A stretch of 64,000 nt of DNA from Wurfbainia villosa (lineage: Eukaryota > Streptophyta > Magnoliopsida > Zingiberales > Zingiberaceae): the NCBI GenBank assembly GCA_025175895.1, contig CM045991.1, forward strand, positions 84,183,174 to 84,247,173, in the 5' to 3' direction. The translations under genes and the position numbers were made by a program. A model generated the notes under the pieces. It did no database searches. It was not told where the DNA came from and saw only the letters and a program-made list of their open reading frames with translations. Of this stretch, positions 34,688-46,704 are shown piece by piece (positions within the stretch are counted from its first letter, which is position 1; each line of letters opens with the position of its first letter).

Positions 34688-36058
34688 TGATGTGAGCAAA
34701 ATATATAGGGTTTTAGGAGTAGTTTTTGCTCATATCTTCTTACATTTTGCGTTAGTTTCATGCATATGTTACTCAGTTTTTGCATGCATTTCCTATTTTC
34801 TAGTTCGGAGGTCTGCTCATTGTTCTTTTGAATGCAGGATGGCTTTTCGGGCGGAAAAGATGCATTTTCGGAGCGAAAGAAGAACATTTCATGCTAGACG
34901 CAGAGTGGGACACAGCCAGGGCGTGTGGATTCACACAGCTGTGTCCGATGGGCGAGGATCAGCACACCAGGGACACACACGGCCTGGTAGTGTGGAAACA
35001 TACGGTCGTGTGGCGACCCGATGGAGTTGCGCGACTAGGGTTTTTTCTTGATTTCGCAGTGGTCCGAGGCGATGTCTATATAAGGATGGCTCCACCCAAA
35101 CCCTAGGGGGGAGGCACGATGGCTAGGACGGCACGCTGAAGCCTTAAAAAGCTTCGGTAACTCACAGCGGGGAGGAGGAACGCCGCCGGAGGTCCACCAC
35201 TTGCAACACAATGTCGGAGAGAAGGTCACAACGCATTGTAATCTCTATTTCTATGTTCTCTTTCTATTGTAATTGAACTTAAACATGTGTTGTGATTCTT
35301 CCTTCGTGTTTATGGAGTAGAACTTTTGATTCTAGGATTAGGGAGTAGCTTGTGTTCATAGACAATGTTGGTTCATATTAAATTCTAGCCAAAAGTTTGA
35401 TTTGACAATTGGATGTTGTTCTTTATTATACCTACGTGTATTTGGATTTCTTTCCGCTGTGCTTAGGCGATATGAGGTGGTGACAGCCCTCGCAATCTAG
35501 ATTTAGGAGGTTTGATCAAGGAACCTAGGGGTAAACCTGACCTCCCGTAACTACGGGGGAGAAGGGAGTGGTGGAATCGGAAACGGTCCACCGCAAGGAT
35601 TGATTTGGCATCCTCGTACCCTCTATCCCGTCCTTTTGGGTGATGATAGCTCCCGGTAAATGTGGCGGCTCTGCGAGAGAGTGTATGATGTCCCTTCCCC
35701 AAAATCGTAAGTAGAAGTTTAGACGACGCCAATTGACAATGTTGTTCTGTGGTACACAAGTGAAACCGAAGTCCTAGAATCACCGTTTTAAGACCCCGGC
35801 ATACTCTTTTCCTCCTCCGTGTGATACCGCACTGAGTAGGGTCCTCCAATAGTCCTCACCAACCGACTCTCACTGAGATTTCGTCCGAACAATCGCAACC
35901 ACTTAGTGTATTGGTACTCTAATCTCAGTCCCTGTGGGATCGATAATCTATTTATTACTTGACAACATCTGTGCACTTGCGGGCGTTGAGCGCGAGCGCA
36001 TACTTTGAGTCTTCGACGATCTCCGTCGTGAGATTTAAGGTCGCGACCTTGCGCATCA
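34688..36058 (+). repeat. 3' LTR of element H
   Basis: 1371 bp and very similar to the 5' LTR throughout, with scattered single-base differences. It ends GCGCATCA at 36058. The 5' LTR ends GCGATCA and has a few small deletions in the last 80 bases, so the 3' copy is slightly longer. TATA box at 35077-35084. Confidence 0.92.
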
Positions 36059-36063
36059 GTATT

Positions 36064-36398
36064 CACCTTGAATAGAGGCACAGTAAGTTGGAAAAGTTCC
36101 TAACAAGACAATGTAGCGGATTCTACCACTGAGGTAGAATGCATTACAGCTTCGGAAGCAGTAAAGAAAGCGGTTTGGATTAAGAAGTTCATCTCTGAAC
36201 TTGATGTGGTCTCATCAATGATCCAAACATATGGTTCGTCGCTATCATATGATCAGAGATATCATTGGTAGGAAGGAAATACAAATCGAGAAGATTCCCA
36301 CTAAAAGGAACTTAGCGGACCCTTTAACTAAGGTCTTACCTCAAAGTAAGTTTGAGGGTCATGTTAGAGCTTATGGTATTGGATACCGTGGCGATTGA
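36064..36398 (+). pseudogene. RNase H C-terminal part (element E)
   Basis: Resumes the frame cut by H: TLNRGTVSWKSS-stop-QDNVADSTTEVECITASEA and WIKKFISELDVV. A small deletion and frame change near 36225 remove the CDNNGA-type segment. The other frame then reads VRRYHMIRDIIGRKEIQIEK, NLADPLTKVLPQ and ends GIGYRGD-stop at 36398, the normal copia C-terminus. Confidence 0.88.
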
Positions 36399-36407
36399 CA
36401 TTAGGCC

Positions 36408-36418
36408 AAGTGGGAGTT
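36408..36418 (+). other. Polypurine tract of element E
   Basis: AAGTGGGAGTT directly before the LTR start TGTTAGTAATAT at 36419. Confidence 0.75.
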
Positions 36419-38665
36419 TGTTAGTAATATATGAGAGGTGTCCTAAGACAATCGTCTTATGGTTGTACCATTTGTTTGATAAATGAAGATTCACTATTTG
36501 AGTATACATGTTTTCAGGTATTTGAATGGATCTTAAACTCATTTACTGAATGTCCGCAATACGATTCACAGCATGAGAGAATTTATGATTGGATCACAAC
36601 TATTTAGTATCTCTACATGTGTAATTGTGATGTATTAGAATTATCCCTAGTCGATGAATTGATGCATTCAGACGTCATCGATTCAGTTGAGACTAGCACG
36701 AGGTATACTCTTTGGTTTATCCAAGCAGTTGTTTCTCACTGGCTGGAGACATTGAGATGTCCGGAGTTGATCGTGGATGCTAATTATGGTAACTAGTTCA
36801 TTGGAGTGACTAGCTGTAAGACTTCATATGGTTCTCTGCATATATGGATATCTCAATGAAGTTCTTACTACAGCTTAAGTACGATATTCCTTCGACTTGC
36901 GGTATTCAAGTCATCTTGGTCATGGAGACTTATACTTTGAAATCTTAAGCAAACATCTCTGAGGAGATGTGGACCCAAGATGATTGGGTATAAGTCGAAG
37001 TGGCCGAAGATGTTTGAATAACCTACAGAGGATTCACCACTCCTTGCGAGGAGATGTATCCCCTATGGCCTCTCGTCGGATTGTTACTAAAGTCTTTGGC
37101 CAAAGCATTACATGTTTAGAGTATGGTACTCTTTGATACATGTGCAGTAACTAGAATCCGGAGGACGAGGAAGTAATACTTGGGCTAGGTGTGACGAAGT
37201 CAGCCTAGTGGGGACTGACACAATAGACCATGTCCTGAACCAAGTGTGTATAAGATGAGTGAAAGAAATGGGGCACGATTTATTGTAGCTGCTGAAGGGT
37301 TTCAGAAATGGTTCTGGGATCAACCGTTGATTTTCCGATTAATTGGGAATCATAATGTACTACTAGGTGTCACTTATAATCGTTCTATAATTAATGGTTA
37401 ATTATAGACGACCAACATAAATCGGGAACCTATTTGGTCACATGCACAACGAGCGTAATCCGAAGGATTTAAAATGAGCCTGAGAATAGGATTCTCAGAT
37501 TGAGAGAGACTTGGTTTGGTTGGACCAAACAAAGAGCAAGTTTGAAATTATTTCAGTCGCATCAAAAGCATGGATAGGCCGAGTCTTATGAAGACATAAT
37601 AGATGAACCAAATCGGTTTGGTTCTAATCCAATGGTGGAAAATAAACCAAAGTGGTTTGGTTTGTTTTAAACGAATGAACCAAAGTTGGTTCGGTTCGTT
37701 TTAACTTAAAATAGACCAACGCGGTTTGATTTATTTTAACTTAAGTTATTGGAGCGGGTTAACGGGATTTGGTTATGAACCAATAACCATTAGGAGAATG
37801 TGTTCTTTATAAAAACACGGCTTAAAGGTTTTGTGAAATCCTAATCATCAATCAAGAGTTGCCGCCCAACCCTAGGAGAGGAGCCCTTGCTCTTGCCGCC
37901 CAAGGTGTTGCCGCCCATCTCTTGTGCCACCGCCCAAGCTTGTTGCAGCTCCTCCTTCTCGCCGTCGGCCACCCACCAGCCGCCGACGACTCCTCCAGCC
38001 ACCCACCAGTCGCTGGCGACTCCTCCGACCATCCTCCCTTGGCCACTGGCGACCAAGGAGCAACCGGCCATTGATTGGCCGGCCATCTTCTCCACCAACA
38101 TTTTTGGACAGCTTATTTCTCTCTTCGTAGAGAGGTCATTTGGTTGGTGTTTTGCGCTCCGACAGTGACCTACTTGTCGGGGATTGGATCTCCGACAATC
38201 CTCATAGGTGGAGGACCAAGGTTTCGTCAATTGGTTGACGAAAACCGCTTCCGAGAAATGAGTTCGTGGAGCTCGTTTATAGATCCGAATTTTAATTCAG
38301 ATTGTGATCGTCTCTTGGATCACAATGTCTTCGACACGAGCCTAGTAACTCTTGCAAAGACGAAGCTCGTGGCTTTGTGAAGCTATCCCGAAGATACTCG
38401 GTGTGGATACGGATAGAGGCGATTCTAGCGATGGTCGCTATGGTTGATGTCATTCCCGCTACACGTGAGTCAAGTATACCTAGTATAAGTTTCCTTTTAT
38501 TGCAAAATTTGAAATGTCGATTATGTCTACACATGTTGCATCCTTGCATGTGTATGGTGTGTGTGTTGTATTAAATAGTTTATTACTTTTTTTTGCTTCC
38601 GCTGTGTACATGTTTACGAAACATGTTCGAACACACACCCACGTCGGTGCCGGGGAAACCCAACA
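36419..38665 (+). repeat. 3' LTR of element E
   Basis: 2247 bp, TGTTAGTAATAT...GGGAAACCCAACA. U3 resembles the LTR of element Z. Between about 37600 and 37745 there are repeated ACCAAA/GGTTTGGTT segments. A TATAAAAA box is at 37808. The U5 region encodes nothing but contains near-palindromic GGCCATTGATTGGCC. It joins G gag text directly at 38666. Confidence 0.9.
37808..37815 (+). promoter_or_regulatory. TATA box of element E 3' LTR
   Basis: TTTATAAAAACACGG, the only good TATA box in the central part of this LTR. The truncated 5' LTR lacks it, so E has no 5' promoter of its own. Confidence 0.5.
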
Positions 38666-39247
38666 AAGGGTCACTATAGGAACCAATGTCTAAAGAGAAG
38701 AACCCCTTAGGAAGGACATGAGAGGAGTTTCATATGTAGGAGAACTAAGGCAAACCCTAACGTATATTTTAATAATGTTCTTCCTTTTATTAATGATAGG
38801 AAGCATGCTAGAAATGTATCATCTCATAATTTACTTGCAATCATTCATGATAAAAAAGCATGCAAGAAAAAATTTTGTTGTCTAAGTGCAAAATCTCATG
38901 AAATTAGGATTAAGGATAATTCTAGAACCACTCTGCCTAAGGAAAATATTAGAACATTTAAAGGTAGACCTAGTTCATCTAAGGATGAGAACAACCTAGG
39001 CATTAACCTTAAAAAGAGTAGACATGTACATAGGAAGAATAATGTCCAAAAATATAGTGAAAGATCAAAAGTAGCTATATTAGAAAAAGAAAATCAAGTC
39101 TTAATGTCAAGACTTGATAAATTGGAAAAGATCTTTGGAAAGATGACAAATTCAATTAAACGGTCTAGTAGGCAAAATCTAGGATTTTGTAGGCAAGCTG
39201 CATCTATGGACAAGAAAAGTTTGGGTCACAAGTCTAAGCCCAAGGTA
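38666..39247 (+). pseudogene. gag of element G, C-terminal part
   Basis: Begins within the second zinc knuckle (K-G-H-Y-R-N-Q-C) and continues through a Lys/Asn-rich region to a coiled-coil-like stretch (ILEKENQVLMSRLDKLEKI), aligning with B (17100-17600) and G2 (44610-45150). It is interrupted at 39248 by the hAT-like insert and resumes at 40140 with STYHNVSYSY and VKVTREVISRVNFDK. Confidence 0.8.
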
Positions 39248-39255
39248 GATAAGCT

Positions 39256-40136
39256 CAAGGTTTAAAATCTCGACCTATATCGAAATTTCGGTCAGTGATC
39301 GGAACGATACGGTTTCGGTACCGTATCGTCCGTGTCGATATTATTTCGGTATTTTTTTTCTTTTTTAAAACATTAATATTTAATTATTTGATTTTTAAAT
39401 TTTAGTTAATTTTTAAAAAAGAATTTAAGATTTAATTTTAAATAAATTATAAATTCGAATTTATAATTTTTATTAAAATATCTTTTATTTTTTATATTTT
39501 ATATTTTTTAAATAAAAATATAAATTTATATAATTATATAAATTAATTAATAATTTATTTAATTAAATTTTACAGTTTAATTAATTTATATTATATATAT
39601 ATATTTTTAATTATAATTTATATATTTTTTAATTTTAGAAAATTTCCCATATGCGCAAACGCTTTCGTGATTGAGAATGCGTTCGCGCTGCGCGATCGCA
39701 TTCGTGATTACGATGCACAATCGTGAACTTCCCGCAACGCGATCGGGAATGCGATCGCTACCAGGGGTTGATTCCGCCCTGGCTGCGTGCGCTATGCGGG
39801 TGGAGGTGCTCGATACCCCCCAGCCTAGCGTGGTCGGCCCATCTGGTGTAGCATGGGTTCAAACGTGCTCTGGTCATCCGTCACCCTGATTTACCCTCGT
39901 TGACCGGTGGGGACTCTAGTCGAAGGCCATGGGGCAGGGCCGGTCAGCAATCAGGATTAGTAGGGAAGAGAAATCGTACCTGATACCTGATGTAAATCAA
40001 AAAAAAAAAAAAGGAATGTGATCTCTACTGTCGTCGATCACGTCGTTGTCTCGCATGCATGCCAGTACAGGTTCCACGTCAGAACGAAAAATTTCGTTCA
40101 TTTCGCGCATAGAACGGCTCGGTATTTAATACCTTG
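39256..40136. mobile_element. hAT-like non-autonomous DNA transposon
   Basis: 881 bp insert in gag of G. The ends are inverted: CAAGGTTTAAAATCTCGACC on the left, and CAAGGTATTAAATACCGAGC when the right end is read on the opposite strand. Flanks are GATAAGCT (39248-39255) and GATAAGTC (40137-40144), an imperfect 8 bp duplication. It contains an A/T-rich block, a CG-rich block with GCGATCG repeats (39670-39780) and a short poly-A (about 39999-40012). No transposase is encoded. The gag text is continuous once it is removed. The superfamily assignment is from duplication size and end sequence only. Confidence 0.65.
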
Positions 40137-40144
40137 GATAAGTC

Positions 40145-42198
40145 TACCTATCATAATGTTTCATATAGTTATAGAACTAGCTCTAGGTCTAGGAGTGTCA
40201 AGGTTACAAGAGAAGTTATCTCTAGAGTTAACTTTGACAAGAGTCTAGAGTTAGCTCTAGGTCTAGGTCTAGAGTTATCTCTAGGAGTGTCTAGAGTTAA
40301 TTAAGGGAGGTTATCCTTAGTAAGTACCTTGTAAATCCAAGAAGCTCTATTATGTATTAGGTTCCTAGGAGTGTGATTCCTTGACACTAAATGAGTTTAG
40401 GGTGTGTCAACCTTGAATGGATGGGTAGTTAACATAATCATGATAGAGTTGACACTTTAGGGTATTTTCAAGGTGATGTGGTATCTTGGAAATGAAATAA
40501 GGAATATTATCCTAAAAGATTTTAGGATGTGTCAATAGAGATAAGTTTAAAAAGTTGATCATAATTGACACAATTATGTTAGAGCCAATTGTGTGTCAAG
40601 TTTAGGGTTTTTGACACACTTAAGAGAATTGGGATGTTATGACAAAGTTGTTATAATCCTAGAAAATGACAAATTATATTTTAAGACATAGATATTTCTA
40701 TACCTTTACTTTATAAAATTTATCATGCTTTGTTTGTCGTGTCGTGTCATGACATCATATTTCATATGATTATATAAAATGTCATAATAGTAATTAAATT
40801 GATTAATATCATGACTAATACTTAAATTATTCTCATTATGTCATGACATCATGTATCATTGCCAATATTTCAATTTATACAAATCAATATATGACATGAT
40901 CATTATTCATGCATTAAATTGAATTTAAGAACAAATGACATAGTTTGATGTCCTAGATAAAGGAATCAAATTGGAATGTCTAGATAAGGATGCATGAACC
41001 CTTAGATTTAGGGAAGAATATAATTCACATCTCACAAAGACCATAAGGAGGCATGTGTGTGTATTGATATACCTTAGATGCAGTGAGATATTAGGAAAAT
41101 GAGTTAAGTTCAATGTGCTTGTATGGTGCATTTATATGAATTCAAATTCATAATATAACATGAGGAAATCATGAGGAAAACTAATGTACAAGTCATGTAC
41201 ACTTAGCCCATAGACCATAATTCAAAATAGGTTTTGAAAACCATTTTAAAATCATTTTGGAATGGTGAAGTCTATCCTTTGATAGCAATCACCATTGACA
41301 ATATTGACACAAAGTTAGCCAAAAATATTAAAATTTTCAATGGTGTTGAACTTTTTATCAATCTTTTAAAATAATGGATATTTTAATATAAAATTATTTT
41401 TCACCCATTGTATTTCACATAAATAATGTACTTATGAAGGTTCAAGATTTTTCGAATAACATATAATTACTTATGAATTTTCAAAATCCGAACTGAAAGT
41501 CAGATTTCTGAAAAATCAGACTCCAGTCGACTGTCTCATGGAGCAATCGACTAGTGGTGGTGCCAGTCAACTGTTCACTGACACAATCAACTGTTGATCT
41601 GATTTTTGGTTGAACAAGATTTGTTTAACTATTTATCAGTACCCCTATATACCCTGACTACTCCTAACCCTATGATATTCTTAAAAAAGCATTGGAAGGG
41701 TGAGATGTTCATTGAAAATGAATTTGGAGAGTTAATTAGGGAGTAGATCAAATTTTACGAGAGGTTAAAGTTCAAGTTTGAACTTTTACCCTTATTTTTT
41801 ATTGTTTAGATTTCCTATAGGCTTAGGAACTCTCCAAAGACATTGTTAGTGCATTGATCAAGGGAGAGCAAGCTTTTAGGAGTTTGTCTATCAAGGGATG
41901 ATAAATGATCTTTTAAATGGGGAGATTGAAGGATTGTCTCTCATTTAGTGATAAGGTTTTTATTACTAAAAAGAGTGAAGGCATCCAAGATGATTTTGGA
42001 CCAAGAGGGAGAATGAAAGATCTCATTGGAAGAAAATACATGGAAAACCTTGGTAGATTTTTTGATGTATTCCAAAGGGAGAGAAATGAAGGGTTTAAGT
42101 TAGGAATTCTTCATTATGTATTAACATAAGAAGAGTCAAGTTGGGCTTATGGGGTAGTCTAATTTAAAGGTATTGTCAAACATTAAAAAGAGAAAGAT
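40145..42198 (+). other. gag end and noncoding 3' region of element G
   Basis: The first about 180 bases are the degraded end of gag, where a CTAGGTCTAGAGTTA-type repeat (about 40185-40300) has expanded. The rest is noncoding and parallels B 17950-19811: TGTCATGACATCAT sites near 40745 and 40842, the CTATCCTTTGATAG stem-loop near 41271, GTCGACTG motifs near 41525, and the block leading to a decayed polypurine tract (AAAAAGAGAAAGA, 42185-42197). Confidence 0.75.
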
Positions 42199-43813
42199 TG
42201 TTAGTACAATTGGTGCAATCGACCAAGGTCACGATTGACCAGACTCGAGTGGACTCGAGTAGAATTTTGATTTTGACAATTGGATTGTCAATGAGTTTGA
42301 CCATTGTTTGACAATTGGTTTATCATATGGTTTACATGGGCTTGACCATATGAGGAGATAGCTTTATGGGGAGATTGGTGAAATAATCGGCCTCAGGTCA
42401 AGGTTGACCTAGCTCAAGTAAGACTCGAGGGAAAGTCCAAGTATGGATCTTGGCATGGAAAGTCCAAGTCTTGAGTGTTTGTCATGGAAAGTCCAAGTAA
42501 TGGGTACTTAGCAATTGGAAAGTCCAAGGGTGTAGTCATGACTACGTATGTCCAAGTGTGTAGTCTTGGCGGTGAAAGTCCAAGTCATGGGTACTTGGCA
42601 ACTGGGAAGTCCAAGAGTGTGATATTGGCGACATAAAGTCCAAACATGTAGTTTTGGCAGCATAAGTCCAATCTTTGGCGGCGTAAAGTCCAAGCGTTTG
42701 TCTTGGCAGCATATGTCCAAATGTACCTTGGCAAAGTAGACTCATTTAGCACGACAATAGCCAATGGAGGCACTTGAAGGCTAGCGTAAGGATGAAGAGT
42801 CACGGATTCGAGAGATCCGAGAGGCATGAGGCTGATGGAAGTGGAATGAAGGCTTAAGTTTAGGCTAAGGGTGTTTATCAAGTATGAGGGGATCATACTT
42901 GGGGTTAAACCTCATTGTTGAGGTTTATCAGTCGACTGGGTTATTGGACAGTCAACTAGCCGAGTGTTTGATACTCGGGAGCCGAGTTGACTCAGAGCAG
43001 TCGGCTGGTTAGTAGTTGACTGAAGGTTCGACTACTGTTTTGTGTCTCTGGCAGTCGATTGGAGGTTATTTCCAATCGACTGGCCTTGGACAATCGACTG
43101 CCATGGATAGCAGTCGACTGGCGCTAGTGGATACGGGCACAGAAGCTTTCTTAGTCGATTGACTAGTCGACTACTGGGCAGTAGTCGACTGTTGGTAAGG
43201 GCAGTCGAATGTTAGTGTAGCCGTTGGCTAGAATGCCAACGTGGATTAAGTCCATTGTGAGATAATGGCATTATAGGCAGTCGACTGTCAGGTAGAAATT
43301 TAAGTCACACTGAGGCATAAAAGGAGCTCGACGAGGAAGATTTCGATAGTGGTTCTAGGGGTGATTTGAGACGAAGTGCTGGTGCATTTTAGTGTCCTTC
43401 AAACTCGTCCAAGCAACCAACAAGCAAAGCATTCAACGTAATCGTTTGTAAAATATTCTTTACATTGTTGTTGTATTTCTTTTGTATTTGCTTGTATTTC
43501 ATTCTTATTGTTGTAAGATTATTGTAAGAGGTTTCTCCACCTCCGATGTATCACCATAAAAAAGTTTATTAGTGGTAGTATACATCACTAGAGCTCACTT
43601 GAGCTCGACCCGTGGAGTAGGAACCTTAGGTTCCGAACCACGTTATATCACTTGTGTTGTGCTTATGCATTTGTGTTTGTTGTATTTTGTTATTGCTATT
43701 TGTTTCCGCTGTGCTAACAAGTCTTGTAAACGAACATGATCGAATGAATTTCAAGCGACAAGTGAAAACGTTATTCACCCCCCCCCCTCTAGCGTGGTCA
43801 TCGATCTTCAATA
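42199..43813 (+). repeat. LTR shared by elements G and G2
   Basis: 1615 bp, starts TGTTAGTACAATTGG after a decayed polypurine tract and ends TTCAATA (CA decayed to TA), followed by a primer binding site. It therefore acts as the 3' LTR of G and the 5' LTR of G2. It contains AAGTCCAAG-type tandem text (42430-42720) and many CAGTCGACTG-type palindromes (42930-43300). Confidence 0.88.
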
Positions 43814-43815
43814 AG

Positions 43816-43827
43816 TAGTATCAGAGC
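43816..43827 (+). other. Primer binding site of G2
   Basis: TAGTATCAGAGC, one base from the canonical TGGTATCAGAGC, two bases after the LTR end. Confidence 0.85.
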
Positions 43828-43878
43828 TAGGAGCTCTTCTACGGACTTACCGCTGAGGGATCAATGCTAGAGGGCAAG

Positions 43879-45469
43879 ATGGAACCAAATCTTGGATTAG
43901 GTCGTGACATCAACACTCCACCGCCCTATGAATTTTACGGAATTGAGGGTTTTGACCAATGGAAGGTGAGTATAGAAACCTTCCTCATGATGAACATCGA
44001 AGACTGGTTCATCTTGATGGAAGGATTCGAATATCCAATAGGGCCAAAGAGAGGATTCCTCAAGATGAAGAAATGGACCGAGAAATAACTCCAAAAATTT
44101 GAGAAAAACAATAAGGTAATAAAATTCTTGGTTGATTTAATTCCTAATGACCTATTATGTAGGATAAGTTAATATCAAGATGTCAAGGATTTATGGAGTA
44201 AGCTAGCCAAACTTCATAAGAACCCTTCACCGGCCCAAGTAGAGAAGGAGTCCGAAGGAGAAGGAGTCGAAGAGGTTGGAGAAGCCTCCACCTCTAGGAT
44301 TGAGAGAGAGGAGAGACCATCCACTCCGGAGCAAAATCAAGAGGAAGCCTCTACTTCCGGAAGAGAAGAAGAATCCAACCAAGAATCTCCTACCACCATC
44401 CAAGAAGGTAACTCAAGCATGTCAAATAAAAATAAAAATCACATAACATGTTTTGAGTGTAGGGAGCAAGGGCATTACAAGAGTAAGTGCTCAAAAAGAG
44501 TCAAGAAGACTCAATTGGCACCAAAAGTCAAGGACAAGTCAAAGGAGGCCGATGCCTCGATCCACAAGAGCAAGGAGCATATTGTATGCTTCAAGTGTCA
44601 ATAACGGGGACATTATCGAAGTCAATGTCCTAGGGGGAGTCACCTTCACAAGGACATTAGAGGAGCATCACATGTAGGGGGAGCTAAGGCAAACCCTAAA
44701 GTAAATTTAAATAATGCTCCTACTTTACGTAATGCTAGAAAGTAGGCTCATAATTTTATTGCTATTGCTCATGAACAAAAGCATGCTAGGAATAGATCTT
44801 ATTGCTTAGGGGCTAAATCATATAAAATTAGAACTAAAGATAGTTCTAGAACCACTACCCCTAAGACTACTCCACCTAAGGATGCCAAAAACCTAGGCAA
44901 TAACCCTAAGAAATCTAGACATATGCCTAGGAGGAAAAAAAAATATCCCAATAGCTTATGAAAAATCAAAAGTTGGGAAATTGGAATTAAAAAATCAAGT
45001 TTTGAGGTCAAAACTTGAGAAATTAGGAAAAACCCTAAGAAAGATGGAAAAATCAATTATAGGGTCTAATGGACAAACTCTATCATTTAGGAGGCAAGAA
45101 CCACCTAGAGGCAAGAAAGGTTTGGATCACAAACTTAAGCTCAAGGAGACCTACCAAAGTATTTCATTTGACTATGGAACCACCCATAGGCCTAGGAAAA
45201 TCAAGGTTACTAGGGAAGTTATCCCTAAGGTTAACCATGGTAGGTGCCTAGTGGCCAAGGTTTCAAAGAAACTTAAGGGAGTCACTAAGAATGTCACAAA
45301 GGAAGTCATCCCTAGAGTTGACCTAGGCAAAATCCAAATAACCAAGGCTTCAAAGCCTAGGAGAGTAATTAGAAAAGTACTTAGAGAAGTTATCCCTAGT
45401 GAGTACCTAGTAAACCCAAGGAGCTCCAATAGGTATTGGGTTCCTAGGAGCATGATTCCCTCACACTAG
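43879..45469 (+). pseudogene. gag of element G2, degraded
   Basis: The start at ATG 43879 (MEPNLGLGRDINTPP) is chosen because it aligns with the B start at 16275. Next come WFILMEGFEYPIGPKRG, a stop near 44086, LVDLIPNDLL, a Glu/Ser-rich stretch (44235-44400), zinc knuckle CFECREQGHYKSKC (about 44450-44490), and a second knuckle CFKCQ-stop-RGHYRSQC (about 44590-44625). The basic C-terminus (44981-45469) ends NRYWVPRSMIPSH and repeats REVIPKVNHG-type motifs. This copy shows best that the family Gag has two CCHC knuckles. Confidence 0.85.
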
Positions 45470-46565
45470 ATGGGTTAGGGTATGTTAACTTGAATTGGTA
45501 AGGTAGTTAACCTAATCATAGCAAAGTTGAAACTTTAGGACATTTTCAAGGTTATATGATACATTGGAAATAATATGATATTTGATCCTAAAGGAGTTTA
45601 GGGTGTGCCAATAAAATTTGAGAAAGTGAAAAATAAATCAAAGTTGGCACAATTAGATTTAGAGGTCATGGTGTGTCATTTTGGGCTTTTGGCACACTTG
45701 GGAGATTTGGTATTACGACAAATTGGATTTAATTCTAAAAAATGATAATTAATATTAAAATTTAAATATTCTTATGCCTTTATATTTTATTTTCTATATT
45801 TTATTTGTCAGGTGTCATGTCATGACATCATATTTCATTTTATTATTTAAAATATCATGATAATGTTTAAATTTAATTTTAATGTCATTCTTATACTTAG
45901 GTTATATCTTTGTGTCATGACATCATATATCATTGGCACATGCTTAATTATGTTACTATTTATGTCATGATCATATTTCATGTTTTTAGGTTAATTAAAA
46001 TTGATTTAAGGATAATGATATGATTTGAAGCCCTAGGGAATCTAATAGAGTTGCCTAGTTAAAATGGATGAGACCTTAGACTATGAAGAACAAAAATCTA
46101 CATCTCATATTAAATTGACATGTGTATTGATACACCCTAGAAACATGTGAGATGTTAGGAAAATGAGTTAAGTTCAATGTGCATAGTTGTTGCATCTAGA
46201 TAAACTCAAACTCATAGTATACCATGGATGAATCATAAGGAAAGCTAATGTATAAGTCATGTACATCTAGCCCATAGACTATGGTTCAAAATAGATCTTT
46301 AAAAACATTTTAAAATTATTTAAAAAAAAATTGGTAAAGTCTATCTTTTGATAGCAATCACCATTGATGAAGTCGATATAAAATAGGCTCAAAACATTAA
46401 AGTTATCATTGATTTTGAACTTTGTATCAATCTTTCATTTTAATGGGTATTTTATTTTAAAATAATTTTTCACCTATTATATTCCAATAAGTAATGCACA
46501 TATGAATTTTTATGATTTTTCAAATTACGTATATTTACTTATGCATTTTCAAACTCCACCCATGA
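45470..46565 (+). other. Noncoding 3' region of G2, truncated
   Basis: No gene. It contains the family's conserved TGTCATGACATCAT sites (about 45820 and 45914) and the stem-loop CTATCTTTTGATAG near 46341. It ends where LINE text starts. Confidence 0.72.
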
Positions 46566-46704
46566 TGAGTTAATCTTGTCATGGTCGATCCCAAGCCCGA
46601 ATAAAGGAGAAGGGTTGCATTAGGTTTCCAACAAGCATTAAACTAAGACAAATATTCAATGAATTGATTAATCAAACTATTGTGCTAATGTTAGGTTATT
46701 CCTC

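Larger units (their letters stand above)
26351..36058 (+). mobile_element. Element H: Athila-like Ty3/gypsy element lacking pol enzymes
   Basis: 9708 bp element with LTRs 26351-27714 and 34688-36058 and target duplication GTATT at 26346-26350 and 36059-36063. It inserted in the RNase H coding region of element E. The primer site TGGCGCC, Gag, protease and a downstream ATHILA-type ORF identify it as Athila-like. There is no reverse transcriptase, RNase H or integrase, so it is non-autonomous. Solo LTR L2 is nested in its gag. Confidence 0.93.
23132..38665 (+). mobile_element. Element E: Ty1/copia, 5'-truncated and deleted
   Basis: Plus-strand copia element lying in the gag of element G. It has a truncated 5' LTR (about 23132-23810), primer site, no gag or protease, integrase, reverse transcriptase, RNase H split by element H, and a full 3' LTR (36419-38665). 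It is related to element Z. Because its 5' end was lost in the same deletion that removed the middle of G's gag, no target duplication remains. Confidence 0.9.
43814..46565 (+). mobile_element. Element G2: second internal region of the B/G family, truncated
   Basis: Primer site, gag and noncoding 3' region follow the shared LTR without a second LTR at the far end. The text parallels B up to about 19050 and is cut near 46565 by the start of the LINE. No pol motifs are present. Confidence 0.82.

Noticed and set aside
39671..39889. 72-codon frame inside the hAT-like insert as a transposase remnant
   Set aside because: No hAT dimerization or zinc-finger motif; composition follows the CG-rich repeat block.
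39890..40012. SINE ending in poly-A inside the hAT-like insert
   Set aside because: A poly-A run is present, but no A and B box pair or target duplication could be found upstream.
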